DNA of 64,000 bases. Source: Diphasiastrum complanatum. Its lineage: Eukaryota; Streptophyta; Lycopodiopsida; Lycopodiales; Lycopodiaceae. Within the stretch, counting starts at the first letter, position 1, and each line of letters opens with the position of its first letter. The notes below the pieces were generated by a model. It saw nothing but the letters and a program-made list of their open reading frames with translations. It had not been told where the DNA came from and did no database searches. Positions 1 to 11,080 of the stretch are shown here, in pieces. The stretch spans positions 15,530,049-15,594,048 of the forward strand of contig CM055095.1 of assembly GCA_029204225.1 (NCBI GenBank), given 5' to 3'. The position numbers were made by a program, and so were the translations under genes.

Positions 1-498
1 AGCGAGGCAGTAGGTCACCACGCATGGGATCAGCAACAACAACATCTGCCAAAGTACGAAACTCATCCTGAGAGAGGACAATGTCAACACGCCTGCGAGA
101 AGAGTGGAGCGCGGTAGAAGGAAGGGCATGAGACTGCTCTCTGAGGACATGGAATCCTCCATCTCTGGCTATAGTGGCCATTGCATCTCTGACAACATCA
201 TGCGTAGCTGTGCGCTCACTCCCAAAAGGACAACGGAGGAGGTGGATAGCAAGAGCATTAATAGGGTGACCACAAACACACTGGAGAGACCCAAGACCGA
301 AGGATGAGGTAGCCCCAAGCGAAGACGAAGAGCGATGGTGAAGATGGCCGAAGACAACCGAAAGGAAGGAATAACAGGCCGAGCTGATAGCCAAGCCCCT
401 GCACCTAGACTCGCACAAGAAAGAAGTCGAGTTCGATGCAACGCCGAAGGAGCCTCAGAGAGCATCCTGGAAAGGGTTTGCTTGTGCACACGCTCCAA
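1..498 (-). pseudogene. LINE C-terminal CCHC and restriction-like endonuclease
   Basis: The stretch GAGAWLSARPV, then RLRLGLP, then a CVCG...H...C cluster with SERTATHDVVRDAM, leads into RRRVDIVLSQ and LADVVVADPMR near base 1. The CCHC knuckle followed by an R-x-D and D-x-V core is the arrangement of the endonuclease of R2-like LINEs. The domain runs to the window edge and its end is not seen. Confidence 0.75.
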
Positions 499-977
499 GA
501 GGGTCTCTTGTAGGTGATCCGGAGTTGCTCAAAAGGAGGAAGACAAGCTTGGGCAGAGAGGGGGAGCAGCCCTCGCGCAGCGATGAGGAGGGAAAGGCAG
601 AGAACCGCTATCCACATGAGCAATGCAATCTGCCAAGAGAGGGTGAAAGCCATAAAGGAACTGAGAAGACAAAGCCTGGGGCGACAAGAGCCCATAGCTC
701 CCAAGAAAAATTGCAGGTGCAAAAGAAACTGTAGAGAGAAGACCCACACCTCCACAAGAAATGGGTAATCGAGCCTGGTTCCCCAAGCTGAAAGGGTCTC
801 CACACCATCCAAAGAACCCAGGCCCAAAAGGCGGCCAAAAACATGCAAAAAGTCTTGAGTAGGGGAGAAAGTCTGCAGCAGATAAGAAGGATTTTGGATA
901 AAGCAAGACGTCAAGATGCCAAACGTGACCTGAGTGTCACCCAATCGGGGAAGCAGATCTGAATGAGCAACATCCTC

Positions 978-1985
978 CTAGAGAGGCTCATAAAGAAAAG
1001 CATAGCTGAAGGAAGCAGTCCCAAAAGGAACACCCAAAATGCGAATGTCATCCGAAGGAGCAAGGAGACCTTGAGGAGGAACAAAGTCCGGGGAAAGACC
1101 TGTTGGAGACCACACTGAACACTTGCGGTTGAATAGACAAACCGAGAGAAGCCAGCTACTCAGAGAAATGATGAAATGCGAGGAGCACCACAGGAACAGG
1201 ACCAACAATATGAGTGTCATCAACAACCAAAGGAAATAAGTAGGAGGGAAAGGCCTCTGTAGAAGCACGAAAAGCACGAAAATCAGCCAGAGCGAAAAGA
1301 GGACCACCGGATCACCTTGACGAGTACCTGCTGTAGACTGGATAGTAGAAAGATCCCCAGAGCGCACATGGTGACTGTAAAAGAGAGGAGTCTCAGTAGC
1401 ATAGAACAACTGCACAAATGGAATAAGCTGAGCCAACTCACCACCAGCCGCGCGCAGCTCCCAAAAGATTGCAACTCTAGAAACAGAGTTAAAGGCATTG
1501 GAAACATCCACTTGGAGAACAACCCAGTCAGGATGGAAATCAAGTGTGGCACGCAAACCATGAATGACAGCTTCACAGCCGCCAGGAGTAGAGATACCAA
1601 ACTGATGAGGGGAGAAAAGAGAGACGAAAATCTATTGAAACTGAAAACAGATAGAGCGAGCAAGACGGAGGAGGACTTCGCCAACAACAATGGGACAGAC
1701 GCCACCCGAGGCTTTAGTCATGGCGATCAAACGAGACACAGACAAAAGATGTGCAACAGAAGAAACAAAAGAAGGAATGTGACTAGAGGCGATAAAAGAG
1801 TAGACCTGAAAGAGTTGAACAAAGCCACTAGCAGAGTCCCCAGGTGGAAAGCAATCACAAAGGTGTTCATAGACCAAACCAGAGGGACCACCAACAAGAA
1901 GACGAGGACTACGATGGAAGGCACGAGAGAAAGAATCATGATCAAGCACCAAGTGAACATCAGGCATAAAGTCCTCCACAAACAA
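978..1985 (-). pseudogene. LINE reverse transcriptase domain
   Basis: Two overlapping open stretches (1,632-1,985 and 978-1,556) carry the RT fingers and palm. They include the LLVGGPSGLVYEHL block, the catalytic-Asp motif LQVDVSNAFNSV, the TAGTRQGDP motif, and a shifted-frame VDDTHIVGP corresponding to the Y/F-x-DD box. Target-primed cDNA synthesis would be its role. Frame changes between the motifs show it is inactive. Confidence 0.85.
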
Positions 1986-2557
1986 GGGAAGAACGCCTTC
2001 AAAAGCAGGATGAAGAGCTTGGAGAGCAGCAACAATATCAACAGAAGAGGGAGCGAATGTGAGAGGAGCTCAAGCTTGAGCTGCACGAGAATACTCACCA
2101 ACTTGCCCAAGAAATGGTGTGCAACGAAGGCAACGATGGAGAGAGAGTCATGTGAGTTGCGAGCAGCAAGTGCCTGACAACGGGCAAAGTGTTCATCATG
2201 AAGCATTTCTCAGTCTCCCGATAGAAAGCAATGAAGGCGAGTACAAGTTTCTCTATGACCAGCATCCCCACCCCTCGGAGGGAGGACCAGACACCAAAGG
2301 GGAAAAAGAAGAAACAGATTCTAAGCCGCAATGTCAAAGGGGTCAATAGCCAAGCGATCAAGAAGAAGACACATAGCAAGTTGAGTTTCATGACAGAGAG
2401 CGATCAGGAGAATATGAAAGTAGAGCCTTGGATGAGGGAAGCCCAAGTCAAAAGCGTCGAGGACATCAAGGGAAGAAATCCAAGGCCAAGCTGAAGTAGA
2501 GGGCGAATGGGGTGCTGAGAGAGGAAGGCGATCTTGAGACGACTGAAGCACTGTAGG

Positions 2558-2623
2558 ACAAGAACGCTGGTGACGGCGGGCAAGAACTCCTCTAGGAGAG
2601 AAGAAACGACCACAAGCATGGCA
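2558..2623 (-). pseudogene. LINE N-terminal zinc-finger domain
   Basis: A CHAC...H...C finger lies in a 185-codon open stretch (2,321-2,878) near the element's 5' end. It resembles the N-terminal DNA-binding finger of R2-type LINEs, which guides target recognition. The flanks are rich in Ser and Pro, as is common in that region. Confidence 0.65.
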
Positions 2624-2880
2624 AGGAACCCGATCAGGGGGTTGAGAAGGCAATGCAACAAGGGTCAAAGGAGGTACACAACCAAGCGAGGGGGCAAAAG
2701 CTCCATGGGAAGAGTTGGCCGAAGAAGGAATAGAGGGTGTTGAGGCAACAAGCATGGAACCATCAGCAAAAAGCACAGCCTGACGCGAATGAGGAGGGGA
2801 GTCTAGGAGAGACAGTGGAAGCAGATCGTTTGTGACTGAGAGGACAAAGTCGAGAGATGTCCAAAGCCATGAGAACAACT

Positions 2881-3509
2881 ATACAAAGAGACCCTGTGAT
2901 GGACCACCTCACCAACTAAACTGAGATCTTTTTTATATTTTTTGATTTTTCTTCACACGGAATGTCGTTAATCTCGATGGAGCCGTCGGCCGATGTAAAC
3001 CTTTTGCAATAGATTCCGAAGGACTTGCCTAAACAAAAATGCCCACCAAAATTCTAAAAGACCAGCAATAGGAATTGTTTTGAAAGCTCTACCGTTTCTC
3101 CTTTGCTGCCAAGTGAGAGATCTTAATAATATAATAACGTTGAATCTTGATGCCTCAAATGTTCTGCTATAGGAGACAAAGAGCCAGATTCTAATTCTGT
3201 AGGTTGCTTTATAAAAAACACTAATATCTTCTGATTAGCATTAAATCTACACAATCGCGTCGGTTAAAATTTAGACAAGACAATTCCGACCAATTTCACT
3301 TTTTACATGAACTTGATCTGACGGCTGGATCATTCGCTATGCTCTTCGAAATTCTGCAAAACCCTGAAAATTGCAAGATTCTGGAAGAAGCCCTGGAGTT
3401 GGCTCTTAATATCTAGATTTGCACTCAAATGTTCCTTCAACTTCTTATCACCAAAGGCTTCTGCTCATTTTTTGCTCACCAAAAGCTCCTGCTCATTTTT
3501 GCTCCAAGA
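2881..3509. other. No gene seen; possible LINE 5' leader
   Basis: About 630 bases upstream of the LINE coding region hold no convincing reading frame or repeat end. Part could be the LINE 5' untranslated region. Nothing else is recognised. Confidence 0.4.
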
Positions 3510-3845
3510 AAAGCGTGAAGAGGAGAAGATTGTTCATGTGAGAGAACAATTGACACCCACTCAGTTCACACAACTACGTACCCTGTTGGTGGAATACAAA
3601 GATTGTTTGCATGGTCATACAAAGATCTAAAGAGCATACCAACTACCGTAGTCTAACATACCATACCCTTGGTGAATGGAGCAGTCCCCAAGGTGAGCCG
3701 ATATTATCGCTACAATCCCAATGATCAAACAGGAGTTGCAAAAACTACTCGATGCCGATTTCATTTATGAAATTGAGTATACAGATTGTCTATCATCGAT
3801 AGTCATAGTACCCAAAAAGAACAAAAAAATGCAAATCTGTAAACT
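3510..3845 (+). mobile_element. Gypsy reverse-transcriptase fragment
   Basis: Translation shows LTPTQFTQLRTLLVEYKDC and later LDADFIYEIEYTD and VIVPKKN, the start of a Ty3/Gypsy RT. It matches in order the start of the minus-strand Gypsy RT at 33.7-33.96 kb, so both come from one family. It is a short broken fossil, with no LTR seen next to it. Confidence 0.75.
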
Positions 3846-4959
3846 CTGATGAGGATCTTAAGAAAAAGAACAAAAATAGAGGTAAAAATCACTTGAACTA
3901 ATGGATCAACTATCATATCTTTATAAGAACTCTCGCAGGACTCACCATAGTCAAATCTGACCCAGATGGACCTACAAAAATCTTTGCAAGAGTTACTTGT
4001 GAAGAAAATGTAGAAAAAGAGCCTCTGCAAGAGTTAGACAATTTGAATCTTAGGAACTCTCGCATGCCATCAAGATCATCATACCAACTCTCGTAGGTAG
4101 CATAAATGGAATCAAAGCATCGAAATTGACCTGCCTATGGATCAGATTTTGAAAATCATTAAAATTGAGCAAGTTATACGAGAGCTCTCTTCTTGCGAGT
4201 GTTGAACCCTCGCATGATGACCTTCAAAACCCTCGCAGGGCAGTCAAAACAAGCGCACTCTAATTCTCCTCTATATAAGCAACAAAGCTCTTGCCGCCGA
4301 TGATTTTCTAAGCGAATTTCCAACTATCTCCAATTGTGACCAAACTTCACACACGCCATCCTCAACACTCATAACCACCTGTTCCACTCTCGTTTCCACC
4401 TGATCCACCTCCTTTAAGTCAAAACCCAGCATTTTTTCACTTTTTTTTTTGTCTTTTTTTTTCCTTTTGCTAAGTTTTTTTCCTCCTTTTTCATTCTCAG
4501 GACAAAACAAAAGCATAAGAGCATTGCTTTAAAACACTTATTATGCATCTACAAGCCTTCTAAATTGCACACAACTCCTATTTTACCTGCTTCACCAAAG
4601 GCATTATAAAATTCCCATTTTAGGGCCTACAGAAGAACTACACTTCTTTAACAAGAAAACTCTTCGGTGCACCCATTGATCTAACTTGCAATATTTTAAC
4701 AACATAATGTTTTTTCTTGTATTCGCATTGTATAGTTGTCATTTTAATGAAGCCATCAAAAAAATAAGTATACATGCTAAACAGCTTTTACTATGTTTTG
4801 GCTTTCAACTACTTTTCTAAGACTAGGAAATGTGAAATCACTATACAAAAATCTCTATATTGTCAAGGGATCTCCGTTTTCAAATAGGCCTGCATATGCA
4901 ATGAGATCTTCATTGCCATCAATCATCATCATGTCCTCTGACATTAAGAACTCTTTAAC
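3846..4959. other. No gene; Gypsy-LTR-like sequence with repeated CTCTCGCAG words
   Basis: No coding signal. Between 3,880 and 4,240 the words ACTCTCGCAGG, CCCTCGCAGG and variants recur at irregular spacing. The same words occur at 30.68-30.95 kb beside the minus-strand Gypsy, so this is probably decayed Gypsy LTR or untranslated sequence. The stretch 4,430-4,500 is T-rich. Confidence 0.4.
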
Positions 4960-4962
4960 CCC

Positions 4963-5211
4963 CTACTTTGCAACGTTGCAATCAATTTGCACATCATCCG
5001 TCCAATTCTTGAGGATGAACACCAAATTGTTGAGGTTCTCAATGTGAAGTCGGCATTGTTGCAAGCTAGTGATTATTCTAGCAATGATGAATATGCGCTC
5101 CGTCTCAATTTGCGAGCCCACAATCTCCAAAATCTGTCTTGCAAGGAAAGCCACATTGGGGAATTGCACTTGATGGGCCTTCCACCACCCCCAAAGCACA
5201 CTTGCACTCAT
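4963..5211 (-). pseudogene. hAT C-terminal dimerisation domain
   Basis: This open stretch reads WWKAHQVQFPNVAFLARQIL, then GSQIETERIFIIARI and NLNNLVFILKNWTDD. It has the W-W...FP.VA.LARQIL...GS...ER.FS..G pattern of the hAT family C-terminus, with IIA where SIAG is usual. This domain normally makes the transposase multimerise. Confidence 0.8.
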
Positions 5212-5675
5212 TAGGGTTTACAATAAGCCGACACGCCATACATGGATAATTCAGATTTGAGAAGCCCAATAGTAGCCTCCTCATTTGAAGCAATTGCTCC
5301 AAACAAGGAGTTTTTGAGTGGCAGATTTTCTGGAGGGGGGATTTCACATCAGCTTGGATTTAAGTGCTTAAAAACCATGATCAAAAGTGGAATTACCACA
5401 TGACTATCATATTGTGCAACCATCTGCATTGCTCTTTCCTTGGCCACATACTCGCTAATTTAATTTAGGCCCTTGTATCGAGGATCAAGCATGATAGCTA
5501 GCATATTGTGTGCTTTGTCGGACAAAAATGAAATTGCAAATGAGAGGAATGCATGCAACACAGAAACTACCTCAGCTTGCATATGGGCACATAAAATCTC
5601 CAACTCGGAATCAAAATCCCCTAGCTGCAAGGGGGGGTTTCATTTCAGCTCTTTGGGCATAATCTCGTTGCATCT

Positions 5676-6277
5676 TCATACACATGGAAAGTGATGCAGC
5701 CAATACCCTCTAGATTGGTTCATAATGCATTGATGAACAAAGGGACTTAAAGTATTGGTGACCGCCTTGGCTATAGCCCATATTTGTGGGCTCGGGACAC
5801 GAGATTGCAATGCTAGCCTTTGTCTCCCATAGCAAAGATTGATTGCATCTCGAAATTCCAATGTCTCTTCACACAAAATTACCTTCGATGAAAATCGTGT
5901 TTTCACCGGTGTCTTGAGTTTTCGAGGTCGCAGCCCTGCATCTTTGCATGTGCCTTTGCCCATTCATGTCTACCTTTGCAAGATTTCTTGGTCCAAGTGA
6001 TTTTCTTTTGAAGGGCAACTTGTGCATCCTTCAAACTCACCTCCTTCATGCCCACACAAACCTTTGCATCATTTGTTGCATATTGGCATGCCTTTGACAT
6101 TGCATGACCAAAATAGGTCCCCTCATATGGATGTAAAAGTTGTAGAGGCACACAAGATATGACGGAGCTGAGAGCAACAATAAGTGCACTTGAGTTGGCA
6201 CCTTCATCCTTCACATATGCCACAATTTTGTTAGTGAGATTGAAGGAAGCTAGGAGCTCCTTCACTTGCCTAGCCAT
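5676..6277 (-). pseudogene. hAT transposase core
   Basis: Two overlapping open stretches (5,903-6,277 and 5,676-5,963) contain IVAYVKDEGAN, PYEGTYFGHAMSKACQY, KVCVGMKEVSLKDAQ, KTPVKTRFSSKVILCEETL and SPQIWAIAKAVTNTLSP. KDEGAN is the acidic block of the DUF659/hAT catalytic region. A frame change lies in the overlap near 5,940. Confidence 0.75.
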
Positions 6278-6399
6278 AGCTACCTTGCTGTGCTAGGAAC
6301 ATCAAATAACCCAACCGTTATATGGTGAGCAACCCAAGAATCGTCTATAAAATTGATGACAAGAGCGAAGTATCAAAGCTAGCTCAGGACATCCACAAA

Positions 6400-7000
6400 T
6401 CAAAGGAAGCTGTTGTTGTCATACAATGAGCAAGGGAGGGGAGTACATGTCGCTCCATTGTCTTTGACACCATGGAAGGGATGACTTCATCAACAAGCTG
6501 TTTGTGAGAAGGAAAATTTACTTTACCACATTGCCTCATCACCAATCGGCGAAGCCATGGGTTTTCTACACTAGAAAGTGGCCTATAGCCCTTGGCAATA
6601 TAAATGACTAGATCTTCAAGGAATCGTTGTTGGGCTAGATCGTCTTTCTTGTAAGGATTTTTGCTACCAAAAAACTCTGTGATAGCAGAAGGTGTAGTTG
6701 TCTTTCTCTGCTTAGACGTACATTGACCCTCTATTTCTTCTACTTCTATGGACTTCCTCTATATCTCATACCTATACAATATTTTAGCATGCTCATTAGC
6801 CACATGTTTCCTCATAGCAGTTACTCCGTTTGTCGGATTGTAGTTCAGAATTTCCTTCCTAGATCGTGTGGTACTATGTTTACTACTCTAAGCCCATTAT
6901 ACATAGTGACATATGAAACATCACATAGTCTGAGGACATGTGACATCTACTTCAATATTTGGCTCATTCAATACATAAAAAGTCCATGTAATAGGGTGCC
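6400..7000 (-). pseudogene. hAT transposase N-terminus (BED finger region)
   Basis: The minus strand holds TNGVTAMRKHVANEHAK, the His-containing end of a BED zinc finger that binds transposon ends, then QRKTTTPSAITEFFGSKNPY, YRPLSSVENPWLRRLVM and FDLWMS. These run in near continuity with the core domain at 6,277. Frame changes precede the finger, and the cysteine half is not clear. Confidence 0.6.
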
Positions 7001-7190
7001 TGAACTTTTTGATTTTTCTACAAGTGGACTAGATATTCTCTCCATATTGCCTCTTCCTCTTCGTCAACTCTCAAACTCTCTACAACTGATTGAGCTGGAG
7101 AAACACAAGTTTCTACAGTCATACAAGTACCCTCTCCTTTGCCCATCATGCCCTCATGATCCAAAGACAAGCACAAGCAAGCTTGAAACT

Positions 7191-7860
7191 AGACTATGAA
7201 TCTAGAAGGCTCGCTAAAGAAGCGTGACCCCCTTAACAACACATATTTGCACATGAGTGTTACAAACAAATTATCTATTACAACAGTTACAAACAATCAA
7301 GAATCTAGTGTACTTAACAAATTCACTACTAAAGGGCTTGATTACTAGTCCACATATAATTTTCTACATTCCATGTTTCAAGCTACAACATAGAAAATAA
7401 CTTCCTCATGATTTGTAGAGAGCATGGGCTTGGGGACATAAGAAGACCAGGATTAACTTCATTTCACATGGACAGTTAAGTATGTACTAATACATAATCC
7501 CAAAATTTTTTTTAGCTCAAGCTTCAAATACCTGATTTAGTGGCTCAGTATAAAGGCTTAAATTGTCTTTCGTTATACCACTATCAGTGAGAAGACTAAC
7601 CTATTGGATTTATCTCCTTTGCTCTCCTAAATCCTATGTTAATATGCCTCCATTCATGCTGCTGTATTTTTACTCGTGTTGTCGCACAGTCTACATATTT
7701 ACATGTAAAATAAGACAGACGAATAAAATGCGACTGTCTGCATAGATACAAGTGAATTTCCACAGGCGAGAAAGGCGAAAAAGATGACATTGCCTACAAA
7801 TGTCAAAGATGCACTTCACAGTTTAAGGTACCTTGTATATTAGTTTTTAAGGCATTTGTC
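7191..7860. other. No gene recognised
   Basis: AT-rich sequence with no reading frame that resembles a protein family. It separates the hAT remnant from the LTR of the next Copia element, and either element may extend into it. Confidence 0.4.
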
Positions 7861-8766
7861 AGAGTGTCGCATTTTTCGCATCTTCACCAACATTATTTTT
7901 CGCGAAGACTGATGTCGCGGTCTTCTTAGTGAGCTCATCCCATGCAACTGCGCAATCAAATTTGACAACGACAGCAGCCACCCACGATCTTCCACAAACA
8001 ACACATCCACTTTGTACTTTCTTCATCTGCACACCTGTAAAAATTATGTACATATTGAATACCATCTGCATATTCAGTAACAAGCAACAAGACAATAAGC
8101 ACATAGCATCAGAAGCGTATCAGAGATAGATGAAGTAGATGCTTTCGTGCATCGATTCTTTGTATTGTCAATAATAGGCTTATCACCCTTTTACAGATTG
8201 GATTAGCTTTGTGAAGCACGCGGTTTCGTCCACTATTGTCTTGTGCACACCTACATTTTTGACCTGTATATTTCGCTATACTTAATCTGATTACAGCTCT
8301 GTTTGTTCTGCGTTCAGATTTGTGTCAATATTGCTATGCTTTTCTACATTCTGTCTAACTTTCTTATTGCTTAATCAGGTAGTCTGTTCTTCACGAATTA
8401 TTATTAGTCTAGTTGTTCGCAACTAATATTTAGTCTTGCTTTTTGCAACTAATTCGTGACTGATTATTAGTCGAGCTCAGTCTAGTTCTTCATGAATAAT
8501 TCGCAACTGATAATTTGTCTAGCTGTTTGCGACAAATTATCTTTCTGATGTTTTGATGCTTAACGTTTGGCTATGTAATCAGATCGAACGTGATTTCTAT
8601 CACTAATGTTCTGTTCGGCGTAGTCATGCTTAAGGAAAGAGTGAGATAGCTTATTCTGCTGCGCACGAACACTCTCCATTCGAGTTCATTTCTTTTTGAG
8701 TTTCGAGTTCACTTCTTTTCGTGTTCTTCGAGCTATTTTTGTTTCTCACACCTCTCTTTTCCAACA

Positions 8767-8779
8767 TGGTATTAGAGCT
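8767..8779 (+). other. Copia primer-binding site
   Basis: TGGTATTAGAGCT directly follows an LTR end in CA. It differs by one base from the standard TGGTATCAGAGC complement of plant initiator tRNA-Met, and marks the 5' LTR boundary at 8,766. Confidence 0.8.
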
Positions 8780-9426
8780 ATTTTATGTAGCCTGATAAGC
8801 TTCCACAGTAACAAGATTCCACTAGCCGATAGAGTAATTGTCTTCTTGTTTTGTAATTTAGCACCAGATTTTCTAAGTCACTGATAGTTTTTCCTATCAC
8901 GCTGATCATCCTCAACATTTCGGATACTCAGATCGGCCATGTATCCGAGGCCTAAACATCCAAAGAATTCTGGGACATCTTGAGAACATTATACGAAGTG
9001 TGAGATATAGCTTCCAAGCTACAGCTAAGGAAGAAACTTTACTCCCTCGAGATGGCGAATGGTAATTCCCTGCAAAGTCACGTCAACCAATTCAAGAACC
9101 TGCTACAACAAATGGTCGCTGTCGGATCTGTCATAGACGATCAAGATGCAGTGATGCAACTGCTTACAAGCTTTCCAAGCTCATATGACAGCTGGGTGAT
9201 GATCATCACGACATACCCATAACTGACTCTTTCGAGAGTCATTACAATGTTGTTGCACGAAGACACACGGAGGAACAAAGCCTCTAGTTCCTCAGCTGAT
9301 TCTCATGCCTTCTACACCAACAAGAGCACGACTAAGCAGAAGAAGAAAAACGGCCTGAAGCAATAAAAGCAAGACCAAAAACCAACACAACACAAGGAAT
9401 AGTCGAATCCGCAGACGAAGAAGAAG

Positions 9427-9975
9427 TTGTTTAGCAGATACTGCAAACGAAACAACCACAAAATTCAATACTGTCGGATACTGCAAGCAAAGAACATCAG
9501 CAAGGGACAGTCGAATCAAGTGGCCAATGCAGCTACAGAAGCTCCACAACCTATTCAAGAAGCAAATCATGATGCCTTCATGACCAGCCATCAAGAAGCA
9601 TCTAGCAATAGTTCTTGGTTCCTGGATTCCGGTGCCACTCAGCATAAGACCAGCCTCATTGGCTGTTTCGAGTCCTATACACCCTACGATACCAACAAAT
9701 ATGTTCACCTTGGCGATAATAGCACACAAGCTATTAAAGGTGAAGGTACTGTAAGATTGAGCTTTACAAATGATCAATCTAAGCTACTTTCTAAAGTCCT
9801 GTATATACCCAATTTATCTACAAATCTGCTCTTTGTAAGCATAATCACAGATCTAGGACATAAAGTAGAATTTGAATGTGATCAGTGCAAAGTAGTTGAT
9901 AGGACAGGCAAGATCCTAGCACTCGGAAAGAGGCATGGATACTTGTATAGAATAAGTCATTGCTTTCACCTCTAG
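9427..9975 (+). pseudogene. Copia zinc knuckle and protease region
   Basis: An open stretch of 182 codons has a degenerate CCHC knuckle (RYCKRNNHKIQYC, residues 4-16) followed by the aspartic protease site WFLDSGATQHKTS near residue 67. The block LSKVLYIPNLSTNLLFVSI is typical of the Copia protease C-terminus. It is part of the element at 7,860-16,870. Confidence 0.85.
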
Positions 9976-10420
9976 TCAGGCACCCAGTACTTCTATTCAT
10001 GCAAATAAAGTTTACTTTGGCATTACAGACTTGGTCACTTGAATCATGCTGCTGTACAACAAATGTCTAGACATTCTATTGTTCTTGATCTAGACTATCC
10101 TAGAGATAAAATCGAGTTACCTGTCTATCAAGACTGTCTAGTTGGTAAACAGACTAGGAAACTATTTAGATCAAGCCATCAACATATTGCTAGAGGATTG
10201 TTAGATGTTGTGCATTCAAACATTTGTGCCCAATGAAAAATCCTTCGCTGAAGGATGCAAAGTACTTTATAACTTTTATTGATGAATTTTTAGAAGGACT
10301 ACGGTGTACTTTATCAAGAAGAAATCAGAAGCCTTCAATTGCTTCTGAATCTTCAAGGAGCGTGCAAAAAAGGAGACTGGAAAGACGATCAAGGCCTTAA
10401 GGTCTGACAATGGTGGAGAA

Positions 10421-11067
10421 TGTGAAAATTGTCAACATTTCCTTGTCTAGTTTTAGGCCAAAATTGCTAAAAATGGCACATAGTTTAGGATCTGACTTTT
10501 CACACGTGTGAAACAGGTCTAGATATTTTTAGTAAGTGTATTTTTTCAGTATGAAGAAGTGTCAAACTTCAAGACCTTCGAAATGAGTCCATTTTCATGT
10601 ATTTTGGACATATATGCCAATTTTACCTATATAGGGCATATTTTAGGTAAGGAGGGTCTAGAGAGAGGAGAGAGAGTCATCTCTCTCAGCTATATATAGC
10701 AGGTAGGCCGTGGAGAAACAGGTTGGAGCAGATCCATTGTATTCATTTGCTTAATGAGAGATTTTTCTATTGGGTTCTCCTTCCATTGTTGGCATTGTGT
10801 AGTGATTGAGTTCAAGCTTTGTGTGTATGATCTTAGGTGCTTTCCAAAAGTGGTAGGCTGATGTATTATGGACTGTATAATGCTATTTTGGGCCGCACTT
10901 GATGTTTATGGAAGTTTCCATTTGTGATAAATGCTTTTTGATCAAGTTCTTTGCATTCTAGGTAGCATAGAATGTGTTGCCAATTCCTAGCTTATGTAGT
11001 TTGGAGTGCAAGCATTCAAGCCAATGATCTTGGAGTTTAGATCCACTTAGGATCTGTATTTTTCACA
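10421..11067 (+). repeat. 5' LTR of nested Copia
   Basis: Begins TGTGAAAATTG and ends TATTTTTCACA, giving an 8-bp inverted terminal repeat. It contains a CTATATATAGC TATA-like box near 10,690 after a GAGAGAGG-rich tract. No difference from the 3' LTR was seen by eye. Confidence 0.93.
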
Positions 11068-11080
11068 TGGTATCAGAGCT
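11068..11080 (+). other. Primer-binding site of nested Copia
   Basis: TGGTATCAGAGCT abuts the LTR end with no spacer. It is the complement of the 3' end of plant initiator tRNA-Met, the usual Copia primer. Confidence 0.9.

Larger units (their letters stand above)
1..2880 (-). mobile_element. RLE-type LINE, decayed, open at left edge
   Basis: A non-LTR retrotransposon reads right to left. In order it shows an N-terminal C-x2-C-x13-H-x3-C finger (2,558-2,623), the pre-RT block with GGPSGLVYEHL and KASGGVCPIVVGEVL (about 1,640-1,985), RT motif A with VDVSNAFNSVSR (about 1,500), motif B GTRQGDP (about 1,320), a VDD motif C before THIVGP (about 1,210), and a CCHC cluster followed by RRRVDIV and ADVVVADP (1-300). 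This domain order is that of R2/NeSL/Dualen-like LINEs, which use a restriction-like endonuclease rather than the APE endonuclease of plant L1 elements. The frame is broken many times, so this is a dead copy. The 3' end lies outside the window. The exact clade is inferred from domain order only. Confidence 0.85.
4960..7190 (-). mobile_element. hAT-family DNA transposon, decayed
   Basis: Read right to left, pieces of a plant hAT transposase follow in the correct order: a BED-finger-like part (NYNPTNGVTAMRKHVANEHAK, 6,800-6,880), an N-terminal part (TTTPSAITEFFGS, 6,660-6,700), the DUF659-like core (5,903-6,277), the central part (5,676-5,963), and the C-terminal hAT dimerisation domain (4,963-5,211). 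It has several frame breaks and stops and cannot make active transposase. Terminal inverted repeats and the 8-bp target duplication were not found by eye. Confidence 0.8.

Noticed and set aside
1317-2177. 286-codon plus-strand open frame rich in Lys, Arg and Thr
   Set aside because: It is antisense to the LINE reverse transcriptase motifs. Its composition is that of a complement of Leu/Ser-rich coding sequence, with no domain of its own.
6723-7199. 158-codon plus-strand open frame
   Set aside because: It lies antisense to the BED-finger part of the hAT remnant and shows no protein-family resemblance.
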